Origin: Choristoneura fumiferana
Taxonomy: Eukaryota; Arthropoda; Insecta; Lepidoptera; Tortricidae
NCBI RefSeq assembly: GCF_025370935.1
Contig: NC_133494.1
Span: 12,222,935 to 12,286,934 of the forward strand
Direction of reading: 5' to 3'
DNA: 64,000 nt
Position numbers and translations under genes: made by a program. Of this stretch, positions 22,651 through 35,100 are shown one piece after another. The number at the start of each line of letters is the position of its first letter. Position 1 is the stretch's first letter. The notes below the pieces were generated by a model. The model saw only the letters and a list, made by a program, of their open reading frames with translations. It was not told the DNA's origin and ran no database searches.

Positions 22651-24286
22651 CCTAAAGAACATATATACTTTCCCCACCGCAACCCAACTCCCATAACACT
22701 TATTTCCCCACCACCCACGCAAATAAAACATTATTTTCCATATAACTGCTACTCCGTTAAGCGATGCATAAATCTGGCAGCGACCGGGCCAAAATGTTCC
22801 CGTATTTAATGCTAAAAATCAATAATTAAGCGTTGTATGTAATTAATACGTTGTCCGCGAGCGGCTGCATTATGCAGCGGCTAAAATGCACGCTGCATTA
22901 TCAGAGTGACGCTGCGATAAGCCTCCGTGATATAAACTATTTCATATTGTGAAACTGCCAGTGACAAATTTTGCTTGCACCCGTTGGTAGTCAGTTTTAA
23001 TATGGCTGTGTCCAAGAGGGCATATTTGCTAGCATCCAGAACATTTTGTTTGATCTGTAAAAAAATACTAAAGTAAGTACTTTATGGCGGATGAAGGAGG
23101 ACCCATTATTAAATTAATTCGGCTTCAGCGGACCAATTTCATATAAATTTGAGACCGTTTTCTCTCATTCTTCTCAAACATTATGTAAAGTGAATCGATG
23201 TACCTGCTATTAAGTCAATTTTAAATTAGTATCTCTAGTTTGGTTAAGGTTAAACTATTTTGGAAAACGTGATATATTTAAATAAGTAAATATAAGTAGT
23301 TCTAATAAGTGTATGTACTTACTTGGGTAGAGTTTCGATAGTGAGTTGACAGTAGGTTGACACTGACAGCCACACTACCCCTTCACATTCACATATGAGG
23401 TGAGGACTGAAAACCAGCAACTTTGCTTTTCCCAAAGTTATATTTATTTTTTGTTTGTATAGCATTCTTGTATTCTTTATTTTAATTTATTTAATTAGGC
23501 GTACTTTGCGGAGATACTTATCAATGAATAATAAGAATTACTTTGCTCACGCTCACATTAATTGTTGCATCATACCTAATACACCTATAGTTATCGTAAG
23601 TTCGCGGGTGAGCAAATTATTTAGGTAAAGCTTTGGCCGCATTTTCATACATTTTTTTAAAACTCTTCGCACTAAGAGGCTAAAGTTGGTAATATACAAT
23701 GCAGCCAGATCTTAATTGATTTCCGAGTAAATTAATGAAACAGACGAGATATACTAAAACTTTTTTCACTTAAGAAGCTCTTTAAAATGTAAATGAGATA
23801 GGAGTAAATAAAGTAAAAGATATCTATTCTGAAATTTAAAATTCATTGAACATTTCCTCAGTCAAGTAGGTAGTCGATATGAATGTTTGTCGGTTTATTG
23901 TTTTAAAACCAGATTGTAGCGTTTCAATCATTGTATAAACCTTGATACTGAAGATTTTAAAAACGCTTTTAACACAGGCTTATTAACGTATGAAATTAAT
24001 ACTCATTCGGACGAATTAATGTTTGCAAAATCAATCATTTCGTGCTTCACCGAGCGAAAACATCATACTGTATGGGCGCAGATAACGCAAAACAACGTGG
24101 CCAGCTATAATTATATTATGTTTATTTTATTGAAATACCTCCTGTACTGTACTAGATGTTAATGCTGTCAGATTTTACATATTACTTCGTGGTTGTCTCA
24201 AATGAAGCTGGACAATCCACATTCAGCTTCTGGTACTGCATTCCCGGAGCGGTACGACTTATGGATCTTTAAAAAACGAGCCTATC
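22651..24286. other. intergenic, possible conserved AT-rich patch
   Basis: 22760-22940 combines TTAATTA-type homeodomain words with GC-rich motifs and matches no repeat in the window. Regulatory function is speculative. A short dispersed-repeat piece lies near 23500-23560. Confidence 0.35.
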
Positions 24287-24400
24287 AATCTATTAAAGGG
24301 CTGGCAACGCACCTGTGATATCCCTTGCATTGCGGGTGTTCATGAGCGGCGGTGATTGCTTTCTATCAGGTGACCCGCACGCTCGTTTGTTCCGTCTTAT
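24287..24400 (+). repeat. LINE-type tail fragment
   Basis: GGCGGTGATTGCTTTCTATC and GGTGACCCGCACGCTCGTTT are the end of a common lepidopteran retroposon; the opposite orientation is at 4979. Confidence 0.65.
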
Positions 24401-24514
24401 ATAAAAAAAAACTAAAAAGATCCTATATCACCATATCCCGCGCCAAGATCTAGAATCCCCATCCTATAATTAATGAAGCAAAGGCCATTGACAAAACCTG
24501 GAAAGAAATCAAGC

Positions 24515-25110
24515 GAGATCTGTATGTAGTAAGTAAGCTCTTTCTAAAACCACACCCACAAATACAAGTCATTATAAGTAGAGACCTGTATGTAGTGAGC
24601 TCAGTCCAAAACGTCAGTCTCAGATACAAGTCATTATAAGTAGAGACTACCTGTATGTAGAGAGCTCTGTTCAAAACGTCAGTCGCAGATACAAGTCATT
24701 ATAAGAGCCGGTGCACATATAGTGAGTGCGCAGAGTATGCCCGCGAGTTATGAAAATGCGGGCGTCCATGTTATTTCGATGTGACACTTGCGAAGATTAT
24801 TTTAATTTTCATCTCATTTCATCCCATGCAAAGGCTTGATGCGGTTTTCTTCACTTTAAATGTGTAACGGCCTAAAGTAGAGAACCCTATATATAGTGAA
24901 CTCAGTCTAAGATTTCAACCTCAGATACAAGTCATTACAGAGACTACCTGTATGTAGTGAGGTCAGTTCAGAACCCCAGTCTAGGGTACAAGTCACTATG
25001 TAGAGCAATTTGCATGTAGTAAAGTGGGCTTAGCAGTTTCAGATATAAGTAATTTAAAGTAGAGTAAACTGGATGTAATGAACTCAGTCCAAAACCTCAA
25101 TCTCCGATAC
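24515..25110 (+). repeat. degenerate minisatellite, unit about 70 bp
   Basis: The unit words AGATACAAGTCATTATAAG, CCTGTATGTAGTGAG and CTCAGTCCAAAAC recur about seven or eight times with drift. The array is broken at 24706-24872 by an unrelated insert. Confidence 0.85.
24706..24872. mobile_element. small insertion in the minisatellite, probable MITE
   Basis: The ends GCCGGTGCACAT and ATGTGTAACGGC form imperfect TIRs (10 of 12 match). TAAG or TAAAG flanks both sides and the array resumes in register. Confidence 0.6.
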
Positions 25111-27079
25111 CAGTTGCAAAGTCCTTCACAAAGTCAAGAGAGATCCATCACGGCTGTCGTACTAATCCTCATTAATTACTTTGCAATTTTAAATCTCATT
25201 ATTGCCAGCAAATCGGTCTGGCATCGATTTTTCCCTTTCGGTGCAGATGGCACGATTCGATTCGCATACATTATCGTTTGTACCTGGTAGGGTGTATATG
25301 ATTTTGTCAGGTATTAACACAGACGCGCTGCTGTCATGTTGACAAGTAGTGTCTGACCGAAACTCGGGTTCGGTTTTGGCCAGTTTTGGTGTTAAGTTAC
25401 AGTTTCGATTTCGGCAGATTCTCTGCCGAAGGACCGGAACCGAAACTGCGATCGTACACTTTCGTGTGGCTTTCGGAAGCATTCAGCGTCATAGCAGATG
25501 TTTGTTTATGGGCGGTGGTGATCTCTTACCATCAGGAGACCCACTTGCTCGTTTGCCATGCAGTCGAATAAAAGAAAAAAAAACTCGTCATAGAGAGTTT
25601 CGCGGCTTCCGCGCAACTGCTCTTTCTCATCGGTATGTTGTTATTCCATATTAAATTAAAGAGATACTCTCAATTTCCAGAGCTATCAAGTTATAAATTT
25701 ATCGAATAATCGCAACTATATACAAGATCTAGAATTAAAGTTAATGGAAGAAAACGCTAAAATCGCCTTCGAACTTCTGTTTTCGGTCAAAACTGAAACA
25801 GAAACAGAAATTCAGTTTTGCTTTTGATTGGTCGGAAATACTACTTTTTGGTTTATTTTGGACTATTAACGGCGTCACCACCATGCATTTTTTTTCTGTA
25901 ATTAAGCAGAATTTAGAACAAAAAAAAATTGGGAAATTGGGAAAAATATGTATTCCCATCATTTCGTGAGGCGTGCTTCACCATATATATATATATATAT
26001 ATTCACTATAATCGAGCAATTAGCCCGTGAAGTTTTTCTCTTTTCTACGTAAACCAGTTTTTTTTTCATAAATCCTGAATTTCCTATGAATATGGCGTCC
26101 CTACACACGGTGGGCGTGCGACCGTATGTCCATCGTTTCACATTGGCGCAAATTAATGAGGGTGGGATATTTATTTCAGAGCGAGCGATGCCCATCAGAA
26201 TATCAATTCTGTGCGATATAGGTAATTATGAGATAGCAATAGATAGCTACGCGAGTGCTTAACGGTCTTTCATATTTTATGAGCAAATTTTAAGTGATGA
26301 AAGTGGGTGAAAGATACCCATACAAACATTCGGTCGCCGTGTAGTAACTGTTGCTCATTTTCTTTGCATATGTCGTTGTGCAAGTATTTTGGATGGCGAA
26401 CATTTTTTTGATTTGCATCCTCTTTGCTGTCGGTGGCTGATTTACGCAAGTCCTTTGCCGCGCGCCTTGGATCGTAAAAAGGCGGCAGTCAGGGAGACTT
26501 TTGGCGAGACTTCAAAAAAAACTCTCGGCGGACATATATTGGTGCGGTTGTGCTCGGTTTTGTAAAATAAATATTAATTGTGATTATAGACATTGTAAAT
26601 AGTTTTGTGTGTGAATAGTAACAAACTTTATACGCCTTAAAACTAGCTAGTGAAGTGGCGGAGCGGACTATTGCGGCTTTACGGACTTTAGCGAGCGCAA
26701 TACATCGAAGTCGGCTTCATTGAGGTATGTTTTTCATGAATTGTTCTCTAGACATAATGCTGCACAGAAGAGCAAATAAGCCACGGCCTTGGTAACAGTC
26801 AGTATTCGAAGGTTTAATTAACAGTAGTAACAGTTATAAAGTTTGACTCAAGTGATTACATGGGTAGAACCTGGGTGAAATTTGATACTCAAACAACCAT
26901 TTGGTCGCGATGTGGTAACTTTTACATATTTTCTTTACACAAGTGGTATCAGTTGCATACTTGGCTCCAAATGGTTGCCTGACTAGAAACTACTTATTGA
27001 GATTGCAAAGACACAAATAATTACTAAATAGCAGACTGCTAACAGAAATCATAAAATCGTATCTGGCAGTATAATATCA
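25111..27079. other. intergenic with repeat scraps
   Basis: Includes a LINE-tail piece at 25503-25575, an (AT)n run at 25984-26002 and a diverged direct duplication (about 26295-26370 and 26865-26940). A donor-like TTGAG|GTATGT lies at about 26722. No protein gene is supported. Confidence 0.4.
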
Positions 27080-27290
27080 GTGGGTGATGGGATCTTGTTC
27101 CATCGCCATCTTACTCTTAGCCAAGCAGCAGTGTTTACGTTGCAACATTCCGACGAGGTGAGTAAGACCCTTCAGAAAATTACTGGCACACGAGCTCTAT
27201 TTCATTTGACTGGAAACGCATCTGCAATCCTTTGGTGTTACGGGTGTTCGTTGGTGCTCATATACTTAACGAACGTCATTATTCGATCGT
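27080..27290 (+). repeat. diverged LINE-type tail
   Basis: An older relative of 27545-27812: AAGCAGCAGTG, ACTGGCAC and ACGCATCTGCAATCC are still recognisable. Confidence 0.6.
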
Positions 27291-27544
27291 TTTAACCGCC
27301 TCATTTTCGTGGTCACTTTTTTTTATGAATTAATTACATGACATTTTCAATTAAGCAATAACCTGGAAAATGTAACAGAATTTTTTACCATGTCAACAAA
27401 AATGTGTCCACGGGAATTGAACGGAATAAACTCTTGATCAATGACCCTAACATCAGGGGAATCACATGCTCAACCTATTTTAATATAAAAAAATAGAGAA
27501 TGGTTTATGTTAAGTTACCTACAATGAAAAATCAGGTTTTGCAG

Positions 27545-27812
27545 GTGGTAGGACCTTGTGCAAGGTCCGCCCGGATTGCTACCACCATCTTGCTCGCTAA
27601 TCCTGCCGTGAAACAGCAGTGCTTGCACTGTTGTGTTTCGGCGTGGAGAGTAAGACAGCCGGTGAAGTTACTGGCACTTGAGGTATCCCATCTTGGGCCT
27701 CTTGGTTGGCAACGCATCTGTAATCCCCCTGGTGTTGCAGGTGTCTATGGGCGGTGGTGACCTCTTATAATCAGGAGACCCACTTGCTCGTTTGCTATCC
27801 AGTTGAATAAAA
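27545..27812 (+). repeat. LINE-type tail, 'GAGACCCACTTGCTCG' family
   Basis: CGTGAAACAGCAGTGCTTGC through TCAGGAGACCCACTTGCTCG. The reverse copy is at 35548-35735. ORFs on both strands follow the repeat. Confidence 0.8.
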
Positions 27813-28953
27813 AAAATATCGTAATGTCATAAGATCCTTTTGTTTATGAAGGACACAGATAAATAACATTTCAGGAATCAGCGTGGAGTGGATATTTTCG
27901 CTAGGCAACCAGGAGAATGAATGAAGCATGAGTTAGGTGTGTCTTCGGATACAATTCAGATCAGATTTACCCATTTCTGCCCGTCACGATTTTAATCGCA
28001 CTTTAGTTTCAGTATCTCTACATCTCGAGATTATAAACTCTTTTATTCAAAACTAACTATTTGTAACCTATTTAGAAAGGGTTTCTTTAGGGTTCAATAC
28101 AAAATACTACATGAGGTACTTGTAAATTTATTAAGTAAAATGAATTCCGCTACTTGCAGTAGGTAAACAGAATATAACTATTACACTCAAATATTATTAA
28201 CACTGAGACTTAAAAACGTCTTAGTCTTAAAATATTTGAGAATGCAGTCATTGTGCGCTTCGCAACTAAGTTAAGATTTTAAACATTTAAAATATCAAAA
28301 TTATTATAAAATATTATATTGCACTAAATAAATCTAATCAATGATTAGCTAAAGTAATTATAACATTTTTTGTTTCATACTTAAAACTGATTCATTATTC
28401 TATTTCACGAATAAATAACAAATAATTATTTCTTTGGTCAGTATTTCGTTGGTAATCGAACAAACTCTCAGTGAAATTAAATTTTGTTTACAAATATAAT
28501 TTAATAATTGTAAAAGAAAATGAGATCCAGAAGCGTTAAACTTGAAACAATATAAAAGTGCCACCGATGAAAAATATAAAACTAGATTAACTAAAATAAA
28601 ATATCTACAGCTATGGACATGAGTCGCATACACATGCCGTTCAACAGACAGTGCCTCCTTACCGTATCAGTATACATCTACTCAACGTCATAATTGCACA
28701 TCTATTGCACTTTACATTATGCATTTACAATAAAGTATTCACAGGTTCATATTTACAAATTACATTTTTTGAATTAGAATTTAAAAAGTTGCGACTCTAC
28801 GTTGGATATAGTACGCGCCAGCTTGGGCCTTTTCGGTCAGCAAAAAACACAATGACGTCATGTTACGGTTGCGGTTTAGTTTTTAGTAAATAACATTAGT
28901 ATCCACATTGGTATCGCATTAACAACCTCAACAAATCAAATTATTGCTGAAAT
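27813..28953. other. AT-rich intergenic sequence
   Basis: Contains two minus-strand AATAAA candidates that could serve lz (plus-strand TTTATT near 28045 and 28125), with no further support. Confidence 0.3.
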
Positions 28954-29374
28954 GAGGGCTATCGCATATGAATTCGCCACTAGAGGCGCTAGTGTAGCGT
29001 GAGGTCTCCGAAATGTCAAATCTCATAGTTTTTGGGTGAGCTACGCGGGTTTATTTATAATTAGAATAATTTTATGAATATTTTGCAATATCTGAAATTA
29101 ATTATGGCAAATATGCGTTCCGGGGCAATGAATGTCTGTGTTTTGAGACAGTTTTGTCTTTCGGAAACCTTTGTCCTCCCTTGTTTCCGAACAAAACGGC
29201 GACTATGCAACACTGCGGCATGCTCGATATTTTTATGGTACGGTTTTAAGGTGTATTAAATATGATTTTAATCTAAAATTTGTTTTCACGCCCGTAATAA
29301 CAGACTTTGAAAGCCATACTTAAAAACCTCACGCAACAGTGCGCCATCTAGTGAGACAAAAAACGATAGCCCTC
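28954..29374. mobile_element. MITE with GAGGGCTATCG TIRs, copy 2
   Basis: 421 bp, same ends and interior as 19613-20332 but without the LINE insertion. Flanked by AT on each side. The 29074-29259 ORF is part of the element. Confidence 0.95.
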
Positions 29375-29976
29375 ATTATGCCGCGTTATTAGACGAAATG
29401 GTGCACTAAACGGCTGTTAAGGTAGCAGAAAACGAACTATTTTCTGATTATATTGAATTATGCACTCACCTATTGACAGCTAAAATTGTTACTGGTAGGT
29501 TATATGCCAGTTATAAAAAAAAACATCAAAGCCAACCTGCCTGATAGCCTAAATAGCAAGCTGCCATATCAGTTAACCTGAATCGTCATAGTCTATTTTA
29601 ACAGAAGGGTAGTTCTTGAATTTGTACCTACATCAATAAAGATTATCTTTGATTCTTGTCATTTGTTACTCCGGTTTTTCGAAGAAATTGGGTAGAAAAG
29701 TAAACAGACTTTGTGTATTGTTTACTTTTAAATTTTACTAAGATTTTTCAATTAAAAATACTACAATTTTTTTCGTCAATGGATCTATTATAATTATAAG
29801 GAACCGTAAAGCCCCCTTCTCGCTTTAGGGGTATTATTGCGACACAAAAACCGTCTCAATTACGATTGTGTCACTATGAGCGAATGTTCAGCATATAGAT
29901 TGGTGTATCGGCAATAAACCGTTCTCATAATATTTGACATTAACACGGACGCGTTTAATAATAATAATAATAATAA
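29375..29976. other. unassigned sequence
   Basis: No coding evidence; ends in an (ATA)n run next to a SINE. Confidence 0.35.
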
Positions 29977-30188
29977 ATAAATATCATGGGACACTTGACA
30001 TCAATTGACCTAGTCCAAACTAAGCAAAGCTTGTACTATGGACACTAGGCAACGGATAAACATACTTAAATACATATTAAACATCCAAGACCCGAGAACA
30101 AACATTCGTATTATTCATACAAATAGATTCGAACCCGGGACCTTAAGCTTCGTAGTCAGGTTCTCTAACCACTCGGCCATCGGTCGTC
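29977..30188 (-). mobile_element. tRNA-headed SINE, family 1
   Basis: Reverse copy: tail complement TATCATGGGACACTTGACAT on the left, head complement TTCTCTAACCACTCGGCCAT on the right. Box B reads correctly on the minus strand. Confidence 0.93.
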
Positions 30189-30540
30189 AAACGGTTTATG
30201 ACGTTACTTACAACAAAAAATCATATAAGGGCTTAAGATATATCTGAACTGTGTGTTTGCCACGTACTATATCAACGTACCGCCGTGCTCGAAATAAAGT
30301 CGTATCATTTTAGGACGGGAGCGAATTCCAAAGAACATACAATTTTCACTAAACATATTTACCCGTACGTATTTATATTTTACACTTAATTACAAACAAC
30401 TATTATATTATTTAACATTCGAAAACTATTTCGTTGCAATAGTATTGTTTTAGGTTATGTTGACAACTTCTTTCTTTCAATTATTTATCTCTGGCATTCC
30501 GAAAAGAAAACTCGCCTTTTACGCAGTCTAATAAAAAATT

Positions 30541-30726
30541 TGCGCTTTGCGGTGAAGGAAAACATCGTGAGGAAACCTGCCCAAACCTGCGAAGCAATTC
30601 AATGGTGCGTGTGAAGTTCCCAATCCGCACTTGGCCCGCGTGGGAACTATGGCCCAAGCCCTCTTGTTCTGAGAGGAGGCCTGTGCCCAGCAGTGGGACG
30701 TATATAGGCTGGGATGATGATGATGA
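30541..30726 (+). mobile_element. SINE family 2, 5'-truncated
   Basis: Begins at GCTTTGCGGTGAAGGAAAAC and ends with GGGATGATGATGATGAAT. The tRNA-like head is absent, as expected for incomplete reverse transcription. Confidence 0.92.
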
Positions 30727-31538
30727 ATAAAAAATATCTACGACTCCGCGTCGTTATTTTTTTTATAAAAGTTAATTTGACTGTTCCAGGCGTTGTTTTC
30801 CAGAGGTCCATATCAATGAAGTAATTTTTTTTTCTTCACTAATATGTCTGTTCGCCGAAAGTTAAAAAAAGATAAAAACAAACAGGGATTCTTAACTTAG
30901 ATAAAAACAATAATTAGAAATAATTATCCCCTGTATAAGACAGACAACATCGCGCGAACATACAAATGACACTCGGGGCGTATGGCAGAAGTGAATGGCA
31001 ATATGGCTGCCGCCTCCGGTCACCTGCCCCGCTTGTATTTGACAAGAATTGTGTTACTGGTTGGTACCTTGAAACACAATGTGCGGCGAAAAGCGACGCC
31101 CGTCATATTGTTCGCGATAATTGAGCGACAGACGCTATTTTGAGGCGTTATCATAAAACTTTTCAACTCTCGGCGAATAGACTTTACTCCACGATCAATG
31201 TTTTTTTTAGTGGAATAGCAAGGTAATGCCCATGTTCTAAATGCCAACGAAGCGGATGGAATCCGCTTCTCTCGCAGTAGAGGGCGGGCATTAAAGGTTG
31301 TCATTCATTTTAAAGGATTCATAAATATTTCCTATTAACAAAGAAATTCACGTCGTACACATCCCCACAGTCACTTTACTCAACTCTAAGAGTCCACGAC
31401 ACTAATTCATATCTTGTGAAAATATTTCACAGCAGTTCTAAAATTAGTCTTGATGGCACCTGGGATTGGATCTCGGTCCTTTTCACATAAATGTCCTCAC
31501 AGAAACGTCGCTTCAAAGAAAGAAGCGTCAAATTGACT
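30727..31538 (-). other. probable start of the lz 3' UTR / flank, unique sequence
   Basis: This stretch lies directly 3' of the lz stop. Apart from a short repeat piece at about 30785-30840 it matches no other part of the window. No convincing minus-strand AATAAA is seen close to the stop. The nearest candidates (TTTATT on the plus strand) lie far downstream, near 28125 and 28045. The UTR extent is inferred from position only. Confidence 0.35.
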
Positions 31539-32161
31539 TTAGTAAGGTCTCCAAACAGTGTTGCTATCTGGTTGTGGGTTGCCACGTTGGCCCAAGTTGT
31601 TCACCCGTCCATCTTCACCCCGAGCTGCCGCTGCCGCACAGGAATTACCACCGCCAAGCAACAACTCTCCCTGACCATGATTCCCATGTTGTCTGTGAGT
31701 ATTCGTGGTTGAAGATATCTGATCCATCATAGTCTGTAGCTCGTTGTGTTGGTTATGCGTCGAATGTATCGAATTTGAATGCAAAGGATGGAAGTTGTGA
31801 GTCTGATTCGCTGCTGTGTATAACTGACTGTAAAGAAGACTGGCGGGCAGGACGGGGTATAACGAATTGTTACAGTTACTGCTGCCGTATGAGCTATTTT
31901 GAGTACCCATTAGTGACGGGAAATTGGAGCTGTTTGAGTGGTTAACAGCGATGTTGGGTGTGGTGTTGGAGGTTAACAAGTCGTCTTGGACTGGGGATTC
32001 GGGTTGTGAGCTGTTGTCGCTTAATGAGCGGGGGCCGGTCGAGAGACTGTAGTCTGTGTTGTTGTTGTACCGTGGAAGGAGGCTCGGGTGGTGAGAGGGC
32101 GATGATCCCACCAGGCCTGATAACTGCTGGTCTAAATCCACAGCTGTCGTGTCAGGAAGAA
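31539..32161 (-). CDS. lz: lz terminal coding exon with VWRPY
   Basis: The exon opens after a TTTCTTTCGCAG acceptor with a perfect TACTAAC branch point at 32181-32187. The first two bases complete a valine codon, then LPDTTAVDLDQQLSGLVGS follows. The middle is rich in Asn, Ser and His. A YPVLPASLLYSQLY block at mid-exon is a probable activation or interaction motif. Near the end comes a Gly-rich stretch and a five-alanine run, then VWRPY and TAA. VWRPY is the Groucho-binding tail shared by all Runt-class proteins. No in-frame stop or frameshift is seen over 206 residues. The 3' UTR must lie below 31539 but its end is not visible with certainty. Confidence 0.95.
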
Positions 32162-35100
32162 CTGCGAAAGAAATTTTACAGTTAGTAAAGTCTTATCCGG
32201 GATGTATTATCATCAAAACCCCAAACTGGGGACTAGTGGCGCTTCTTAAAACTATAAGATCTGACATGCAGTAGGTATTTCTTCATTGTTGAAGCCTAGT
32301 GAGAAAAAACTGGATCAGATGTAATTTTATCTTATCTTTTCGTAGTGATTCGGATGATATCAGGGATCTTGTTTTTCGTAGGTACAATACTTGTGCGTCA
32401 CAAGCTTTGTTATAGCACTAACCCCCTCATCCGGAAAAAGCCTATTATGTTAATTTAACATTCGTTTGTCTTTATCTAATACTTAGACATTTGCATTTCC
32501 AGATACAGTCAAAACATTCGTCTCCTTATCCCTGGGACATAATCACGACTAAATAATAATTATTACCAAATTATTGTATGATTAAATGCCTAACGCATCA
32601 GTTTTCATACACCATTTTTAACTATGTTAAATCCTACTTTCCGAACTTCAGCCATATCAGGATTGTAGCTTTTCACAATTAAGGAAAAAACCTTGCTAGC
32701 TTTGTCTTAGTCTATTTTTCGCCTGTTTTTCTTGGCTTCCCATCTCATGTTCTAAATATAAGTTGATAAACGACCTAATGTTTTGTTTGTATCGTTTTAA
32801 TATGGCCCTATTTTTCCCGCCGTGCAGTCACGCATCGGCAATAAATTCATCGCCGGATCGGACGTGTCCGAGCCGTTGTAAATTATAATGAGAGCCGATT
32901 TAGGCCCGTGTCACATTATGGAGTCGCTTGCGCTGCTTACACGCACCGCTATGGTAATATTTGAGATGTTTTAGGTGGTAGAAATATGCCAGTTTCCAAT
33001 TCTGTTGGAATTTCGGAATCTTAATCCAGGTAAAAAAATTACAACTGCAAGAGAATTAAATTTGACCCAAATTTAAGACAGCTTGCACCTTGTACTTGTT
33101 GAGGACAGGTTGCACCTCTGAGATACTTGCTTCTGTGTAGATACAAAATAAGATAGTTGCTTTGTGCGTGGATGTTGATATTGATCAAAGTCAAGATATC
33201 GATTCCGTATAGTTAATGCCTAAGAGCTACGAGTGAACAGGTAAAGTTAAGATTATTTGCCGAATGAAATTACAGACGTGGTTCGTTTAGAAGCATACTT
33301 CAGATAAAAATAGCAAGAACAACCTAACGCATTCAATGCATAAAACGTATACCCACAAGTTGTCCCTGAAATCAAATTTTGACAAATCTAGTTTGATAAT
33401 CTGATAGTAGAACTGCTCTATATTTTCTTTTAATTTTGAAGTAGATTTCAGGGACTGTCTTTTAATAAGTATGCTCGCTGCTGGCACAATTTAGCAGTCA
33501 TTTGAACGCACGCATTATGAATTCGCGGCATCTAAAGAAGTCTTAGGCCTGACAGTACCTGTGTTAAAATAATCCAGCTAAATTTAAAAACTCTCGAGCA
33601 AGTAGACATATTATGTGCCGACCCTAACGTCCGCAGCGCCGGCGGCCGCTGAGGGATGTCCGTACGATTTCAAGGAGGATGTCGCTCGTAAAGCATGTTG
33701 GTGTGTTTTATTTCACCCTTTTGGTTTAATGAATTACTAACCTTGCCTCGTAAATCGATCATAATTACTAAGTTTAGAAACGAGTTTCAGTGACCGGGGG
33801 AGCTGTTGCGCGGTGACATAGGTCTTTCACCTGTCATGTATTTTAATCGATTTATTCTTCTGAATTATTATTTCTAAATGCTACTAATACTATAAGTAAA
33901 TGTGAACTTTATCTAAGTTTGCTGGCTTGTTCGTACTTCAATCTTGTGTAGATGTAGTATTTATTTATCTATACCTATTGACATTGAAGTTAAAAGCAGA
34001 ATAAACTACCTGTGCTCATCAACACCCGGAAGACATCACCTGATCAAACCGACCGACTGATAGGGGCCAAAGGTGTATCTCATTGGCTTAGTAACAGCCT
34101 GTTCACTGAATCTACCTCGTCGGTCCACCACGTGGGATGCCTTAGCAGACAGCTGGATCTACTGATTGTTACACGTACTCGTACAATACAGAAGATCTAG
34201 CATACCTCGAGAAACTTACCAGTATTATTAGTCCCGAAGTCTTGCGCGGGAGTCTGATCAGGCACGCTGCCAGCAAAGCCCAGCGCGGGTGGGTTGAACT
34301 GGGGTGCGGCGGGCGCAGCGCAAGATGACAGGTACGCGGGGTATGCGCCTGCGCCACCGTAGCCCCAGTGCGAGTTGCCCGAACTGAGCCCAAACTGGCT
34401 CATGTCTGTGAAGTCATGGTAAAGTTAAGTAAGTGGAAATATAGTCAGTTAAACATTCATCCTCATCATCATCAGCCGGAAGACGTCCACTGCTGAACAA
34501 AGGTCTCCCCCTTAGAACGCCACAATGAACGACAACTCACCACTTGCATACACCGGTTACCCGCACTCTCACGATGTCGTCAGTGAGCCCTATTGGAAGA
34601 CCTGTCAACGCTTCGTATGTCGTATGTCGAGATATATACTGAACATAATTAAGGTAAATGTCCTATTTGCCATTTATCTATAGCTTGTTCAATGCACCTT
34701 TCGCACTATCTGACTGGGATGTATTGCAAGCAGTTGATTAATTGTGTGCCGAGAATACATGAGGTGTTATGAAGGGATAGATAATCTGGTCTTCGTCTGT
34801 AGTGTCCTAGGTCTATGTCTTTCCTATTAGGCTGCGTAATTTAAATTTGTAGTTTGTGCCGTTGGCTGCGATTCATAGTGATTGAGTTTTTAACTGTTAA
34901 GCTATAAAGTTAAAGATGACAACTGCGAGATAGTAAGTAGCGCTCAGATATCTACGTTTTTATCCCTCAAAATTTTATAAATAGTTGCACAGTTAAGCAA
35001 TACATATCTCTAAACAATAAACAAGTATCAAACTCAATCGCCTACGACTAAAAAACATACGCTTATACAATTCAACGTCAAAAACAATACCCTGGCTCCA

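Noticed and set aside
25349..25654. 101-aa ORF on the plus strand
   Set aside because: Overlaps a repeat tail (25503-25575) and competing frames on both strands; no recognisable domain.
34197..34219. Coding continuation KFLEVC after the 34220 exon
   Set aside because: This is intron read-through past a perfect GTAAGT donor; the phase-1 join to 32161 gives the conserved VLPDTTAVDLDQQL sequence instead.
34169..34393. Alternative minus-strand ORF of 74 aa over the lz exon
   Set aside because: Out of frame with the confirmed exon and without motif; a shadow frame.
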